Below, piece after piece: positions 36,864 through 47,771 of a stretch of DNA of 64,000 nucleotides. A program made the position numbers and the translations under genes. The notes beneath the pieces are model-generated. The model had not been told where the DNA came from and ran no database searches. It saw nothing but the letters and a program-made list of their open reading frames with translations. This stretch comes from Agromyces marinus (GTDB lineage: Bacteria > Actinomycetota > Actinomycetes > Actinomycetales > Microbacteriaceae): positions 1,488,001 through 1,552,000 of the forward strand of contig NZ_CP087879.1 in assembly GCF_021442325.1 (NCBI RefSeq). Reading direction: 5' to 3'. The number at the start of each line of letters is the position of its first letter. Position 1 is the first letter of the stretch.

Positions 36864-37781
36864 ATGCGCGATCCCCGCTCCCTGTACGAGCTCGAGGCCG
36901 ACGTCCGGGTGTCTGCGGGCCTGCCACTCGTCGCCGGGCTCACGGGCTTCGCCGATGCCGGGTCCGCGGTCGCGCAGACGACCGAGTACCTGCGCACGAC
37001 GCTCGACACCGAACCGGTCGCGATCTTCGACGCCGACGAGCTCCTCGACTACCGGGCCCGGCGGCCGATCATGCTCTTCGACGGTGATCACCTGACCGAC
37101 TACCGGCCGCCGCGACTCGCGCTCGACCTCGCGAAGGACGAACTCGGGCAGCCGTTCCTCCTGCTGACCGGGTTCGAGCCGGATTTCCAGTGGGAGCGTT
37201 TCTCGGCCGCGGTGCTGGGGCTCATCGACGACCTCGAGGTGGGGTCGACCACGTGGATCAATTCGATCCCGATGCCCGTGCCGCACACGCGCCCGATCGG
37301 CGTGACCGTGAGCGGCAACCGGAGCGACCTGATCGAGGCGATGTCGATCTGGCGGCCGACCACGCAGGTGCCGTCCAACGCGCTGCACCTCGTCGAGTAC
37401 CGCCTGCAGGAGCGCGAGCACCCGACCACCGGGTTCGTGCTGCTCGTGCCGCACTACCTGTCGGACGCGGAGTTCCCGTCGGCCGCGGTGGCCGCACTCG
37501 AGGCCGTGAGCGCGTCGACCGGGCGGATCTTCCCGACGGACGCCCTGCGCGAGCAGGGGCGCGAGTTCCTGGCGAAGATCGACGAGCAGGTCGCGGAGAA
37601 CGGCGAGCTCGCCAAGCTCGTGCGCACGCTCGAACAGCGGCACGACGAGTACATGGAGGGCGCCGGCCTGCGCTCTCCGCTCACCGACGAAGACGGCGAA
37701 CTGCCGACCGCCGATGAGATCGCGGCGGAACTGGAGAAGTTCCTGGCGCGCCGCCGCCACCCCGACGACGAGGGGGCGTGA
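36864..37781 (+). CDS. PAC2 family protein
   Basis: A 305-residue protein of the PAC2 (proteasome assembly chaperone 2) superfamily, common in Actinobacteria. Recognised by GLTGFADAGSAVAQTTEYL, the ELLDYRARRPIM strand and GLTGFEPDFQWERF-like segments; Mycobacterium homologues exist (Rv2125-like, from memory). Microbacteriaceae usually lack a proteasome, so the job here is unclear. The ATG lies 6 nt after TACCCT (36852-36857) with no RBS. It is divergent from pepA, so both look leaderless from one 88-bp region. Confidence 0.88.
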   Translation: MRDPRSLYELEADVRVSAGLPLVAGLTGFADAGSAVAQTTEYLRTTLDTEPVAIFDADELLDYRARRPIMLFDGDHLTDYRPPRLALDLAKDELGQPFLLLTGFEPDFQWERFSAAVLGLIDDLEVGSTTWINSIPMPVPHTRPIGVTVSGNRSDLIEAMSIWRPTTQVPSNALHLVEYRLQEREHPTTGFVLLVPHYLSDAEFPSAAVAALEAVSASTGRIFPTDALREQGREFLAKIDEQVAENGELAKLVRTLEQRHDEYMEGAGLRSPLTDEDGELPTADEIAAELEKFLARRRHPDDEGA

Positions 37782-37904
37782 ACCGCGTCGCACGGGGGAT
37801 CGGGCGGGGGAATGCACGTCCGGCCGTCGGCGTTGGAGCAGGAGGACGGGTCGAATCAGTCGATCATCGTGTGGCGCCGCGACTCGATCGTCGAATGATC
37901 CCTG

Positions 37905-37910
37905 TATAAT
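37905..37910 (+). promoter_or_regulatory. Consensus -10 box upstream of the principal sigma factor
   Basis: A perfect TATAAT, rare in this G+C-rich DNA, lies 168 nt upstream of the sigma factor ATG. TG directly precedes it. No TTGACA-like -35 is found 16-18 nt upstream. The resulting leader would be about 160 nt. The remaining 37782-38077 holds nothing else I recognise. Confidence 0.6.
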
Positions 37911-38077
37911 GGAGGGAAGGACCCGGTCTGGTCCGCCCGGCGATGAAGGTCGCCTACCGAAGCGGACTTGACATGGGTCCTCATCGTGTCCGAAATCACG
38001 CCGAGCGTGACGCGGCCGCCCACCTGCCCCGGCCCCCGGGCGCGGCTGTGCGACAGCGAGGAAGAGGTTCAGAACAC

Positions 38078-39403
<1,326 letters not shown>

Positions 39404-39409
39404 GCCGAC

Positions 39410-40660
39410 GTGAAGTACGCGCCGGCGATCCTCGTCGGCCGCATGACCAGATTCGCCGCCCGGCTGCGCAAGCCGGGCGGCGGTTCGGCGGTGCCCGGCC
39501 TCGTCGTCAACACCATCGCTCCCGGCTACCTGCGCACGACCCTCTCCGGATTCCCGGAGGGGCTCGTCGTCGTCTCGGGTTCGAGCGGAAAGTCGACGAC
39601 GACGAAGATGCTCGTGGCCGTGCTGCGCGCGCACGGGAGTCGGGTGTTCACGAACCCCTCGACGGCGAACATCAGCCAGGGACTCACCTCGGCGCTGCTC
39701 GAACAGGCGGACTGGCGCGGTCGGGTTCCCGGGGACGTCGCCGTCCTCGAGATGGACGAGGGCCACGGTGCCGTCGTGATGGCGGACGTCGATGCGCGCG
39801 TCGTCACGCTCACGAACGTGATGGTCGACCAGATCGACCGATTCCACGACTCCGAGATGGTCGCCGGCATGCTCGCGCGGATCGCGGCACGCGCCCACGG
39901 TGCCGTCGTGGTGAACGCGGACGACGGCTACCTCGGCCGGATCGCGGACGACGTCGACGTCGCGGTCCGCCGGTTCGGGGTCTCGGCCGACGTGCTCGCG
40001 GCCTCGCCGCGGGGACTCGGGCACACCGAGACCGCACCCGAGCGTCTCGGCGCCGGTGACGGTGTCGTCGTGGCATCCGTCGACGGCGCTTCGGCAGTGC
40101 TCGCCGACGGCGACGATCGGGTCGAGATCGGGCTCCCCGCACGCGGGACGCACTATGCGGTCGACGCCGCAGCCGCCTACGCGACCGCGCAGGCCGTGCT
40201 CGGCGAGCGGTTCGACGCCGCGACCGCGGCGCGGGCGCTCAGCGCGATCCCCGCGGTCTTCGGGCGCGGCGAGCGGGTCGAGGTCCGTGGCCACGAGGTC
40301 GATTTCGTGCTCGTGCAGAACCCGGCCAGCTACCAGCTCAACGTCGACAGCATCCCCGCCGGGACCGAGCAGATCCTGTTCGCGATCGGTTCGGACGTGC
40401 GCGACCCGTCGTACTTCTGGCCGGTCGACGCCTCGTCGCTCGGCCGCGTCTCGATCGTGAGCGGGTCCAAGGCCGATGAGGCCGCCCTCATGCTCGCGTA
40501 CGACGGAGTCGTGATCGACCGGGTCGAGCACGACCTCGGCCGTGCACTCGACGACTTCCTCGCAGCGCCCGCCCCGGCGGCCGGCGTGAAGACCATCGTC
40601 TTCTCCGCCGACTCGATGCGGCGCACGCGGGCGCACCTCGGACTCACGGGAGCGGAATGA
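39410..40660 (+). CDS. murT: MurT-like Mur ligase (DUF1727), cysteine-free variant
   Basis: 416 residues of Mur ligase fold. The P-loop is SGSSGKSTTTKML, then FTNPSTANISQGL, VLEMDEGHG and VTLTNVMVDQIDRFHD; the C-terminal MurT domain follows. In characterised MurT the ligase activates the alpha-carboxyl of D-Glu in lipid II and GatD supplies ammonia. This protein contains no cysteine at all, so the four-cysteine zinc ribbon usual after the central NADD loop is absent, and it is about 30 residues short there. The C-terminal DVRDPSYFWPVD keeps the Asp of the usual RDVSWxxD motif. The GTG start is 7 nt after the sigma factor stop; the stop overlaps the GatD-like ATG as ATGA. Its substrate may differ from the classical one (see findings). 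Confidence 0.85.
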   Translation: MKYAPAILVGRMTRFAARLRKPGGGSAVPGLVVNTIAPGYLRTTLSGFPEGLVVVSGSSGKSTTTKMLVAVLRAHGSRVFTNPSTANISQGLTSALLEQADWRGRVPGDVAVLEMDEGHGAVVMADVDARVVTLTNVMVDQIDRFHDSEMVAGMLARIAARAHGAVVVNADDGYLGRIADDVDVAVRRFGVSADVLAASPRGLGHTETAPERLGAGDGVVVASVDGASAVLADGDDRVEIGLPARGTHYAVDAAAAYATAQAVLGERFDAATAARALSAIPAVFGRGERVEVRGHEVDFVLVQNPASYQLNVDSIPAGTEQILFAIGSDVRDPSYFWPVDASSLGRVSIVSGSKADEAALMLAYDGVVIDRVEHDLGRALDDFLAAPAPAAGVKTIVFSADSMRRTRAHLGLTGAE

Positions 40661-41400
40661 GCCTTACGATCGTCTCGCTGCTGCCCTCGCTGCAGAACAC
40701 CAACGGCGACGCGGAGAACGCGGCCGTGCTCGCGGCACGCGCCCGCTGGGCCGGCCTGGATGCGGTGGTCGCCGCCGTGGAGCGCGTGGAGGACCTGCCC
40801 GAACGCGTCGACGCGGTCGTGCTCGGCTCGGGCAGCGACGCCTCCCTCGACCGCAGCAGGCAGGCGCTGCTCGGGCTGCACGACCACCTGCGCCGTTGGG
40901 GCACCGAGGGGGTGCCCATCCTCGCGGTCGGCACCGGGTGGGAACTGCTGAGCTGGGGCATCGAACTGCCCGACGGGAGCACCGTCGAGGGGCTCGGCAT
41001 CGTCGCCGGCCGTGCGGTTCCCGCCGCGGCGCGCATCGCGGGCGACCTCGTGGTGAAGGCGTCGGGAGGGCTCGGCACGCTCATCGGGTTCGAGAACCAC
41101 GCGCGCGACTACGTCGGAGCCGAGGCATCCCCGATCGGCCGAGTGCAGGCCGGCACCGGCAACGGCCGCGGGTCGGGCCAGGAGGGCGTGCGCATGGGCG
41201 ACGTCCTCGGCACGCACCTGCACGGCCCGGTGCTCGCGAAGAATCCGAGGCTCGCCGACCTCATGCTCGCCAGGATGTGCGAGCGCGCCGGACTGGACTA
41301 CCGCCCGGGGGAGCGCACGGCGCGCGTCGACGAGTACGCCGAGGCCGCGCGTTCCGCGCAGTTGCGTGCTGCGGGCGTCGCGGCATCCGCCCACGCCTGA
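40657..41400 (+). CDS. gatD: GatD-like class I glutamine amidotransferase lacking the catalytic cysteine
   Basis: 247 residues matching GatD, the partner of MurT. N-terminal LLPSLQNTNGDAENA, then VVLGSGSDASL, the nucleophile elbow, GFENHARDY and GTHLHGPVLAKNP. At the elbow the usual A-V-C-G-G reads A-V-G92-T-G: codon GGC at 40930-40932 replaces the cysteine that makes the thioester with glutamine. The partner histidine H189 is kept. Numbering matches S. pneumoniae GatD (C94, H189, from memory). Glutaminase activity should therefore be lost. ATGA overlap with the MurT-like gene shows tight coupling. A hairpin follows the stop. Confidence 0.87.
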   Translation: MSLTIVSLLPSLQNTNGDAENAAVLAARARWAGLDAVVAAVERVEDLPERVDAVVLGSGSDASLDRSRQALLGLHDHLRRWGTEGVPILAVGTGWELLSWGIELPDGSTVEGLGIVAGRAVPAAARIAGDLVVKASGGLGTLIGFENHARDYVGAEASPIGRVQAGTGNGRGSGQEGVRMGDVLGTHLHGPVLAKNPRLADLMLARMCERAGLDYRPGERTARVDEYAEAARSAQLRAAGVAASAHA

Positions 41401-41457
41401 CCGGCGCATACTCGAACAGCGCCGCCGACCCGCCTGTCCGCCGGGCCCCGCCGGAAC

Positions 41458-41493
41458 GCGGAACGCCCCCGGAATCCTCCGGGGGGCGTTCGC
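41458..41493. terminator. Hairpin between gatD-like gene and DUF7455 gene
   Basis: GCGGAACGCCCCCGGA pairs with TCCGGGGGGCGTTCGC around ATCC, with one mismatch or bulge. It separates two convergent genes and fits a bidirectional terminator. Confidence 0.7.
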
Positions 41494-41508
41494 GGTCTCG
41501 GGTCTCGA

Positions 41509-41739
41509 TCAGTCGTTCAGGAGCCGGCTGGACTCGTCGTGCCAGCTGTGCGCGATCTGCGAGAGCTTCTCCTGGTGCTTGCGGCCGTGGTGGGCGCAGA
41601 AGAGGAGCTCGCCGCTCGCGACGACCACGCGGATGTAGGCCTGCGCGCCGCACGCATCGCAGCGGTCGAGCGCGGTGAGCTCGTGCGCGGTCTCGGCGTC
41701 CTCGACAGTGCCGGCGGCGGTGTCGGTGTACTGGGTCAT
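41509..41739 (-). CDS. DUF7455 family small zinc-finger-like protein
   Basis: 76 residues with LDRCDACGAQAYIRV and LLFCAHHGRKH: a CxxC plus C/H/H arrangement that could bind zinc. The family (DUF7455) is common in Actinobacteria next to the topoisomerase IV and sigma factor genes, as here. The ATG at 41739 is chosen over an upstream ATG because GGAGGAGGC lies immediately upstream. Cytosolic, no membrane segment. Function unknown. Confidence 0.85.
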   Translation of the reverse strand: MTQYTDTAAGTVEDAETAHELTALDRCDACGAQAYIRVVVASGELLFCAHHGRKHQEKLSQIAHSWHDESSRLLND

Positions 41740-41884
41740 GGCGCCTCCTCCGTAGATCACGAGCCGTTCCTTCACTCAATGAAAACACGCGCACGGCTGC
41801 GAACCTTCCGTGAGGCGCCCGGTTTCGCTGTACGCGAAGCGCCTGAGCCGGGTACGGGGGTGGTCCTCAGTAGGCTTGTGCGAC

Positions 41885-43960
41885 GTGAGCTCCGACTATT
41901 CCGCCCGCCATCTCTCCGTCCTCGAGGGTCTCGAGGCGGTTCGCAAGCGTCCGGGCATGTACATCGGCTCGACCGACTCGCGCGGCCTCATGCACTGCCT
42001 GTGGGAGATCATCGACAATGCCGTCGACGAGGCCCTCGCCGGGCACGGCACCGAGATCGAGGTGCGGCTGCACGCCGACGGCAGCGTCGAGGTGACCGAC
42101 CACGCCCGCGGAATCCCGGTCGACGTCGAACCGAAGACCGGGCTGACGGGCGTCGAGGTCGTGTTCACGAAGCTGCACGCCGGCGGCAAGTTCGGCTCGG
42201 GGTCGTACTCGTCCTCGGGCGGCCTCCACGGCGTCGGCGCATCGGTCGTCAACGCGCTGTCCGAGCGCCTCGACGTCGAGGTCGACCGCGGCGGCGCGAC
42301 CTGGGCGATGTCCTTCCACCGCGGGGAGCCCGGGGTGTTCGACGACACGGGGGCGCCATCGCCCACCGCGCCGTTCCGCCCGTTCGAGCAATCCAGCGAG
42401 CTGCGCAAGGTCGGGCGTGTCGCGAAGGCCGTGACCGGCACGCGCGTGCGCTACTGGGCCGACCCGCAGATCTTCACGCGCGGGGCGGGGTTCCAGCTCG
42501 ACGAGCTCCTGAACCGAGCGCGGCAGACCGCGTTCCTGGTCCCCGGGCTCGCGATCACCGTGTTCGACCAGCGCGGCGACGAGCCCGAGACGCACCGCTT
42601 CCAGTTCGACGGCGGCATCTCCGAGTTCGTCGAGCACCTCGCCGTCGACGGACCGGTCACCGACATCTGGCGACTGACCGGCGACGGCCGCTTCACCGAG
42701 ACCGTCCCCGTGCTGAGCGATCACGGCGCGATGGTGCCGACCGATGTCGAACGGCACTGCCACGTCGACATCGCCCTGCGCTGGGGCACCGGGTACGACA
42801 CGGTCATGCGCAGCTTCGTCAACATCATCGCCACGCCGAAGGGCGGAACCCACCAGACCGGGTTCGAGCAGGGGCTGGTGAAGTTCATCCGCCAGCAGGT
42901 CGAGCAGAACGCTCGGCGGCTCAAGGTCGGCAACGACAAGCTCGACAAGGACGACATGCTCGCCGGGCTCACGGTCGTGCTCACGGTCCGGGTGCCCGAA
43001 CCGCAGTTCGAGGGTCAGACGAAGGAGGTGCTCGGCACCCCAGCGGTGCGCTCGATCGTCGCGTCGGTCGTGCAGAAGGCGCTGGGGGAGCGATTCGCAT
43101 CGACCAAGCGCGACGACAAGGCGCAGACCGCGATGCTGCTGGAGAAGATCGTCTCCGAGATGAAGGCGCGCATCTCGGCCCGCACCCACAAGGAGACCCA
43201 GCGCCGGAAGAACGCGCTCGAGACCTCCTCGCTTCCGGCGAAGCTCGTCGACTGCCGCTCGACGGATGTCGCGACGAGCGAACTGTTCATCGTCGAGGGC
43301 GACTCGGCGCTCGGCACCGCCAAGCTCGCTCGCGACAGCGAGCACCAGGCGCTGCTGCCGATCCGCGGCAAGATCCTGAACGTGCAGAAGGCCAGCATCG
43401 CCGACATGCTCGGCAACGCCGAGTGCGCGTCGATCATCCAGGTGATCGGCGCCGGCTCGGGACGCACGTTCGACCTGGCCGCCGCACGATACGGCAAGGT
43501 CATCATCATGAGCGATGCCGACGTCGACGGCGCACACATCCGCACGCTTCTCCTGACGCTGTTCTTCCGCTACATGCGGCCGATGATCGAAGCGGGCCGG
43601 GTGTTCGCCGCGGTCCCGCCGCTGCACCGCATCGTCGTGCAGAATCCGGGTTCGAAGCCGAACGAGATCATCTACACGTACTCCGAGAAGGAGTACGCGG
43701 CGGTGCGTGCCGACCTCGCGCGCAAGGGCCGGAAGTTCGGCGAACCGCAACGGTACAAGGGCCTCGGCGAGATGGACGCCGACCAGCTCGCGACGACCAC
43801 GATGGATCCGGCGCACCGCACGCTGCGCCGCGTCGGCGTGGCCGACGCCGAGCAGGCCGGCCGGGTGTTCGAGCTGCTCATGGGCAACGAGGTCGCCCCG
43901 CGCAAGGAGTTCATCGTCGACAGCGCCGCCGCCCTGACGCGCGACCGCATCGACGCCTGA
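41885..43960 (+). CDS. parE: DNA topoisomerase IV subunit B
   Basis: ATPase subunit of topoisomerase IV (GyrB/ParE class), which decatenates daughter chromosomes. It has 691 residues. GHKL motifs are EIIDNAVDEALAG, DHARGIPVD and GGKFGSGSYSSSGGLHGVGA. The TOPRIM acidic residues are in IVEGDSALGTAK and IMSDADVDGAHI. GTG at 41885 follows TAGGCT (41871-41876) by 8 nt with no RBS, so a leaderless start is likely; the open frame extends 25 codons upstream without support. It is convergent with parC. Together they form the decatenase; gyrA/gyrB are not in this window. Confidence 0.94.
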   Translation: MSSDYSARHLSVLEGLEAVRKRPGMYIGSTDSRGLMHCLWEIIDNAVDEALAGHGTEIEVRLHADGSVEVTDHARGIPVDVEPKTGLTGVEVVFTKLHAGGKFGSGSYSSSGGLHGVGASVVNALSERLDVEVDRGGATWAMSFHRGEPGVFDDTGAPSPTAPFRPFEQSSELRKVGRVAKAVTGTRVRYWADPQIFTRGAGFQLDELLNRARQTAFLVPGLAITVFDQRGDEPETHRFQFDGGISEFVEHLAVDGPVTDIWRLTGDGRFTETVPVLSDHGAMVPTDVERHCHVDIALRWGTGYDTVMRSFVNIIATPKGGTHQTGFEQGLVKFIRQQVEQNARRLKVGNDKLDKDDMLAGLTVVLTVRVPEPQFEGQTKEVLGTPAVRSIVASVVQKALGERFASTKRDDKAQTAMLLEKIVSEMKARISARTHKETQRRKNALETSSLPAKLVDCRSTDVATSELFIVEGDSALGTAKLARDSEHQALLPIRGKILNVQKASIADMLGNAECASIIQVIGAGSGRTFDLAAARYGKVIIMSDADVDGAHIRTLLLTLFFRYMRPMIEAGRVFAAVPPLHRIVVQNPGSKPNEIIYTYSEKEYAAVRADLARKGRKFGEPQRYKGLGEMDADQLATTTMDPAHRTLRRVGVADAEQAGRVFELLMGNEVAPRKEFIVDSAAALTRDRIDA

Positions 43961-44015
43961 CCGCGTCACGGCGTCTTCGCGGACGCGGATTCCTCCGCGC
44001 GCCGCGATGCGTCCG

Positions 44016-46484
44016 TCAGCGGATGCTTCGCCCGATCGCGTGCACGACCGCCTCGAGCTGAACACCGGAGCCGTCGCGCTTCGCGCCGCCCTCGGGGAGC
44101 GCTCGGACCGATCCGTCGGCGCCCGTCGCGTGCGCCGGACCGGGGCCGACCCACGCGCTCGAGAGTCCGTCCTGGCCCTTGAGGAACCGGTGCGCGCGCA
44201 CGCCGCCGGTCGCGCGGCCCTTGCCGGGGAACTCGCTGAAGTCGCTGACCTTCGCTGCGCCGGGGTCGGCGCCGAGGAGCGTGTCGTCGGTCGCGGCAAC
44301 GGTCACCACCACGGCGGCGTCGAGGTCCGCAGGCGGCAGCACGGTGAAGGAGATCACGCGGGCGCCGGGCGCGAGCTTGATGCCGGCCATGCCACCCGCC
44401 GCGAAGCCCTGCGGACGAACTGCCGAGGCCGGGAAGTGCAGCAGCTGCGCATCGCTCGTGACGAACACCAGCTCGTCGTCGTCGCCTCCCTGCGCCGCCC
44501 CGACGACGCGGTCGCCGGACTTGAGGGCGACGATCTCGAAGTCGGGCCGGTTCGGGTAGGCGCCGGGCGCCACGCGCTTGACGACGCCCTGCTCGGTGCC
44601 GACGACGATCGGCTGCTGGGAGTCCAGCGAGACGACCGCGAGCACCTGCTCCGATCGGTCGGTCAGCCCGAGGTAGTCGGCGATGCGGACGCCTGCGCCG
44701 AGCTGGACCGAGTTCGGGGGCAACGCCGGCAGGTCGAGCGGGGAGAAGCGGATGAGCCGGCCCGCGGAGGTGACGGCGCCGATCTCGCTGCGGCTCGTGG
44801 TCGTCACCTCGGATCGCACGGCGTCGTGCTTGGTGCGCCGCGAGGGCGGGGTGAGCGCGACGGTCGACTCGCCGTCGGGTGCGTCGACACGGGCGATGCG
44901 CCCGGTCGCGCCGAGGATGACCCGGCACGGCACGTCCGCGTGCTCGAGCGTGGCGGGATCGATCGCCTTCCGGGTCTTGGGCTGCACGCGCGCCTCGGTG
45001 AGCATGGTCCGGCGCGGCGTCCCGAACGCCTCCGCCGCGGCATCGAGTTCGTCGGCCACCTGCATGCGGATGCGTGCATCGCTGCCGAGCAGCTCCTCGA
45101 GTGCGGCGATGTCGGCGAGGAGCTGGTCGCGCTCGGCCTCGAGCTCGATGCGGGAGAACTTCGTGAGACGGCGCAGCCGCAGTTCGAGGATGTACTCGGC
45201 CTGGAGGCGGCTGAGGTCGAAGACCTCCTCGAGGCGGCTGCGGGCGGCCTCGGCGTCGTCGCTCGAGCGGATGACCTGGATGACCTCGTCGATGTCGAGG
45301 ATCGCGACGAGCAGGCCCTCGACGAGGTGGAGTCGTTCGCGCTTGCGCGCGAGCCGGAACTCGGATCGGCGTGTGACGACCCGGATGCGGTGCGCGAGGT
45401 AGACCTCGAGCAGCTCCCGCAGCCCGAGGGTCTGCGGCTGGCCGTCGACGAGGGCGACGTTGTTGATGTTGAAGGAGTCCTCGAGCGGAGTCAGGCGGTA
45501 GAGCTGCTCGAGCACGGCCTGCGGGTTGAACCCGGTCTTCACGCCGATCACCAGGCGCAGCCCGCGCTTGCGGTCGGTGAGGTCGGCGACATCCGAGATG
45601 CCGGTGATCTTCTTCGCCGCGACGCCGTCCTTGATCTTCTCGATCACCTTCTCGGGTCCGACGAGGTAGGGCAGCTCGGTCACCACGAGTCCTGACTTGC
45701 GGGGCGTGAGTTGTTCGACCGAGACCTTCGCGCGCGTCTTGAAGGACCCCCGCCCGGTCGCGTACGCGTCGCGCACGCCCGAGAGGCCGACGATCGTGCC
45801 ACCCGAGGGGAAGTCCGGGCCGGGGACGAACTCCATGAGGTCGTCGAGCGTGGCCTCGGGCGTGAGGATGAGGTGCCGGGCGGCCGCGACGACCTCGACG
45901 AGGTTGTGCGGCGCCATGTTGGTGGCCATGCCGACGGCGATGCCGCTCGCGCCGTTGACGAGCAGGCTCGGGAACGCCGCGGGCAGCACCTCGGGCTGCA
46001 GGTGGGAATTGTCGTAGTTGGGGATGAAGTCGACGACGTCCTCGTCGAGGTCGGCGGTCATCGCGACGGCCGGCGGCGCCATCCGGGCCTCGGTGTACCG
46101 CGACGCGGCGGGGCCGTCGTCGAGCGAGCCGAAGTTGCCGTGGCCGTCGACGAGCGGCACGCGCAGCGTGAACGCCTGGGCGAGGCGCACGAGCGCGTCG
46201 TAGATCGCCGAGTCGCCGTGCGGGTGGAGCTTGCCCATGACCTCGCCGACCACGCGGGCCGACTTGACATGGCTGCGTTCGGGGCGCAGGCCCATCTCGC
46301 TCATCATGTAGAGGATCCGGCGCTGGACCGGCTTCAGGCCGTCGCGCGCGTCCGGGAGCGCGCGCGAGTAGATGACCGAGTAGGCGTACTCGAGGAACGA
46401 GCCCTGCATCTCCTCCGAGACGTCGATGTCGTCGATGCGTTCGGCGACCGGTGCTGCGGCGGGCTCGTTCTTCGCTGGGGTCAT
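44016..46484 (-). CDS. parC: DNA topoisomerase IV subunit A
   Basis: Breakage-reunion subunit of topoisomerase IV, 822 residues. The winged helix has [20 protein letters not shown], the quinolone region [15 protein letters not shown] and the catalytic tyrosine in [10 protein letters not shown]. The C-terminal beta-pinwheel repeats follow residue 500. The ATG at 46484 opens MTPAKNEP; an upstream GTG in the same frame is less likely because the extra part lies antisense to the phosphodiesterase gene. It overlaps nothing; the gap to parE is 55 bp. Confidence 0.95.
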   Translation of the reverse strand: MTPAKNEPAAAPVAERIDDIDVSEEMQGSFLEYAYSVIYSRALPDARDGLKPVQRRILYMMSEMGLRPERSHVKSARVVGEVMGKLHPHGDSAIYDALVRLAQAFTLRVPLVDGHGNFGSLDDGPAASRYTEARMAPPAVAMTADLDEDVVDFIPNYDNSHLQPEVLPAAFPSLLVNGASGIAVGMATNMAPHNLVEVVAAARHLILTPEATLDDLMEFVPGPDFPSGGTIVGLSGVRDAYATGRGSFKTRAKVSVEQLTPRKSGLVVTELPYLVGPEKVIEKIKDGVAAKKITGISDVADLTDRKRGLRLVIGVKTGFNPQAVLEQLYRLTPLEDSFNINNVALVDGQPQTLGLRELLEVYLAHRIRVVTRRSEFRLARKRERLHLVEGLLVAILDIDEVIQVIRSSDDAEAARSRLEEVFDLSRLQAEYILELRLRRLTKFSRIELEAERDQLLADIAALEELLGSDARIRMQVADELDAAAEAFGTPRRTMLTEARVQPKTRKAIDPATLEHADVPCRVILGATGRIARVDAPDGESTVALTPPSRRTKHDAVRSEVTTTSRSEIGAVTSAGRLIRFSPLDLPALPPNSVQLGAGVRIADYLGLTDRSEQVLAVVSLDSQQPIVVGTEQGVVKRVAPGAYPNRPDFEIVALKSGDRVVGAAQGGDDDELVFVTSDAQLLHFPASAVRPQGFAAGGMAGIKLAPGARVISFTVLPPADLDAAVVVTVAATDDTLLGADPGAAKVSDFSEFPGKGRATGGVRAHRFLKGQDGLSSAWVGPGPAHATGADGSVRALPEGGAKRDGSGVQLEAVVHAIGRSIR

Positions 46485-46561
46485 TCGTCGTCTCTGCGGT
46501 GGGCGCGCGGCGCGCGAGCGGGGAAGTGGGCGACGCGCCGCCTGTGACAGACTGGGGCGCG

Positions 46562-47707
46562 ATGCCAGCAATGCTACCGGTGCCCGCCGACGGCGCCTCA
46601 CGGCTCACCGGGGTCCTGCCGAGCGCCCTCGCATCGATGACGGGCGGCCATGGCCCGTTCGACCTCCCGGCCGCGACGTCGGCCGTCGTCGTGCTGGCCG
46701 ACGGCCTCGGCGTGCACAACCTGCGCTCGCGGGCCGGGCACGCGAGGTTCCTCGCGAGCCGGCTGGCCAGACGCGACGTGATCCGCACGGTCCTCCCGTC
46801 GACGACCGCGGCCGCGATCGCGAGCTTCGCGACCGGGCTGATGCCGGGCGCGCACGGCCTGGTCGGGTACCGCGTGCCCGACCGGGCGCACGACCGGGTC
46901 GTGAACCAGCTGAGCGGGTGGGACGACCGGATGGTCCCCGAAGCCTGGCAGCCGCACCCGACCGTGTTCGAGCGAGCGGGGGCGCACGCCATCCGTGCGG
47001 TGGCGATCGGCGGCCCCCGCTACCGCGACTCCGGGTTCACCCGCGCGGTCCTGCGCGGTGCCGAGTACGTGCCCGGCGCGCGGATCGCCGACCGGTTCGA
47101 TGCAGCACTGCGCGTGCTCGAGGACGGCCCCGCCCTGATCTACCTCTACCTCGCCGAACTGGATCAGGTCGCGCACGCGCACGGCTGGGAGTCGGACCGC
47201 TGGCTGGCCGAACTCGAAGCGTTCGACGGCGAGCTCCAGTCGTTCGAGAGACGGATGCCGCGCGGCACCGGAGTGCTCGTGACCGCCGATCACGGGGTGA
47301 TCGACGTTCCCGCCCATCGCCATGTCTTCATCGACGCTGGCCCGGGGCTCCTCGACGGCGTACGCCATGTGGCGGGTGAGCCCAGGTGCCTGGGGCTCGT
47401 ACTCGAGGACGCCCTGGACGACCGCGCGCGCGCCGACGTGCTCGAGCGCTGGCGCACCGCGGAGGGCGAGCGCGCCTGGGTGATCCCACGCCACGAGGCG
47501 ATCGCGGCCGGCTTCTACGGCGAGGTCGAGCCGCGCGTGATCGACCGCATCCCCGACATCCTCGTCGCCGCGCGCTCCGGGGTCGCCTACTACGACCGGC
47601 GCGAACCTGACCGGAGCGCAGAGCGCATGGTCGGGCAGCACGGTTCCCTCACCGACGAGGAGACGCGGATCCCGCTGGTCCGGTTCGGCGCATTCGCGCG
47701 CGACTGA
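46562..47707 (+). CDS. Alkaline phosphatase superfamily protein (type I phosphodiesterase/nucleotide pyrophosphatase)
   Basis: A 381-residue soluble protein. Metal and nucleophile motifs of the superfamily are seen: [30 protein letters not shown] (Ser/Thr nucleophile region) and TADHGVIDV, with a further His in HRHVFIDAG. Most homologues are annotated phosphodiesterase or nucleotide pyrophosphatase, acting on phosphate esters of unknown nature. No signal peptide is seen, so a cytosolic location is implied. The gene is divergent from parC with 77 bp between. A CAGACT hexamer lies 8 nt before the ATG. Confidence 0.85.
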   Translation: MPAMLPVPADGASRLTGVLPSALASMTGGHGPFDLPAATSAVVVLADGLGVHNLRSRAGHARFLASRLARRDVIRTVLPSTTAAAIASFATGLMPGAHGLVGYRVPDRAHDRVVNQLSGWDDRMVPEAWQPHPTVFERAGAHAIRAVAIGGPRYRDSGFTRAVLRGAEYVPGARIADRFDAALRVLEDGPALIYLYLAELDQVAHAHGWESDRWLAELEAFDGELQSFERRMPRGTGVLVTADHGVIDVPAHRHVFIDAGPGLLDGVRHVAGEPRCLGLVLEDALDDRARADVLERWRTAEGERAWVIPRHEAIAAGFYGEVEPRVIDRIPDILVAARSGVAYYDRREPDRSAERMVGQHGSLTDEETRIPLVRFGAFARD

Positions 47708-47723
47708 CCGACCGCGGAGACGA

Positions 47724-47754
47724 CGGATGCCACGGCGCCCGGCCGTGGCATCCG
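47724..47754. terminator. Hairpin built from GGATGCC/GGCATCC between convergent genes
   Basis: CGGATGCCACGG pairs with CCGTGGCATCCG around a CGCCCGG loop. The stem is an inverted pair of the dispersed motif. Confidence 0.7.
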
Positions 47755-47771
47755 CTGCGGTTGCGCGCGCG

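Noticed and set aside
36777..37817. 347-residue N-terminal extension of pepA
   Set aside because: It is antisense to the PAC2 gene and lacks any domain; M17 enzymes begin near the ATG at 36776.
41810..41884. Longer N terminus for parE from an upstream start
   Set aside because: The extra 25 residues do not resemble ParE or GyrB, and TAGGCT sits within them at a spacing fit for a start at 41885.
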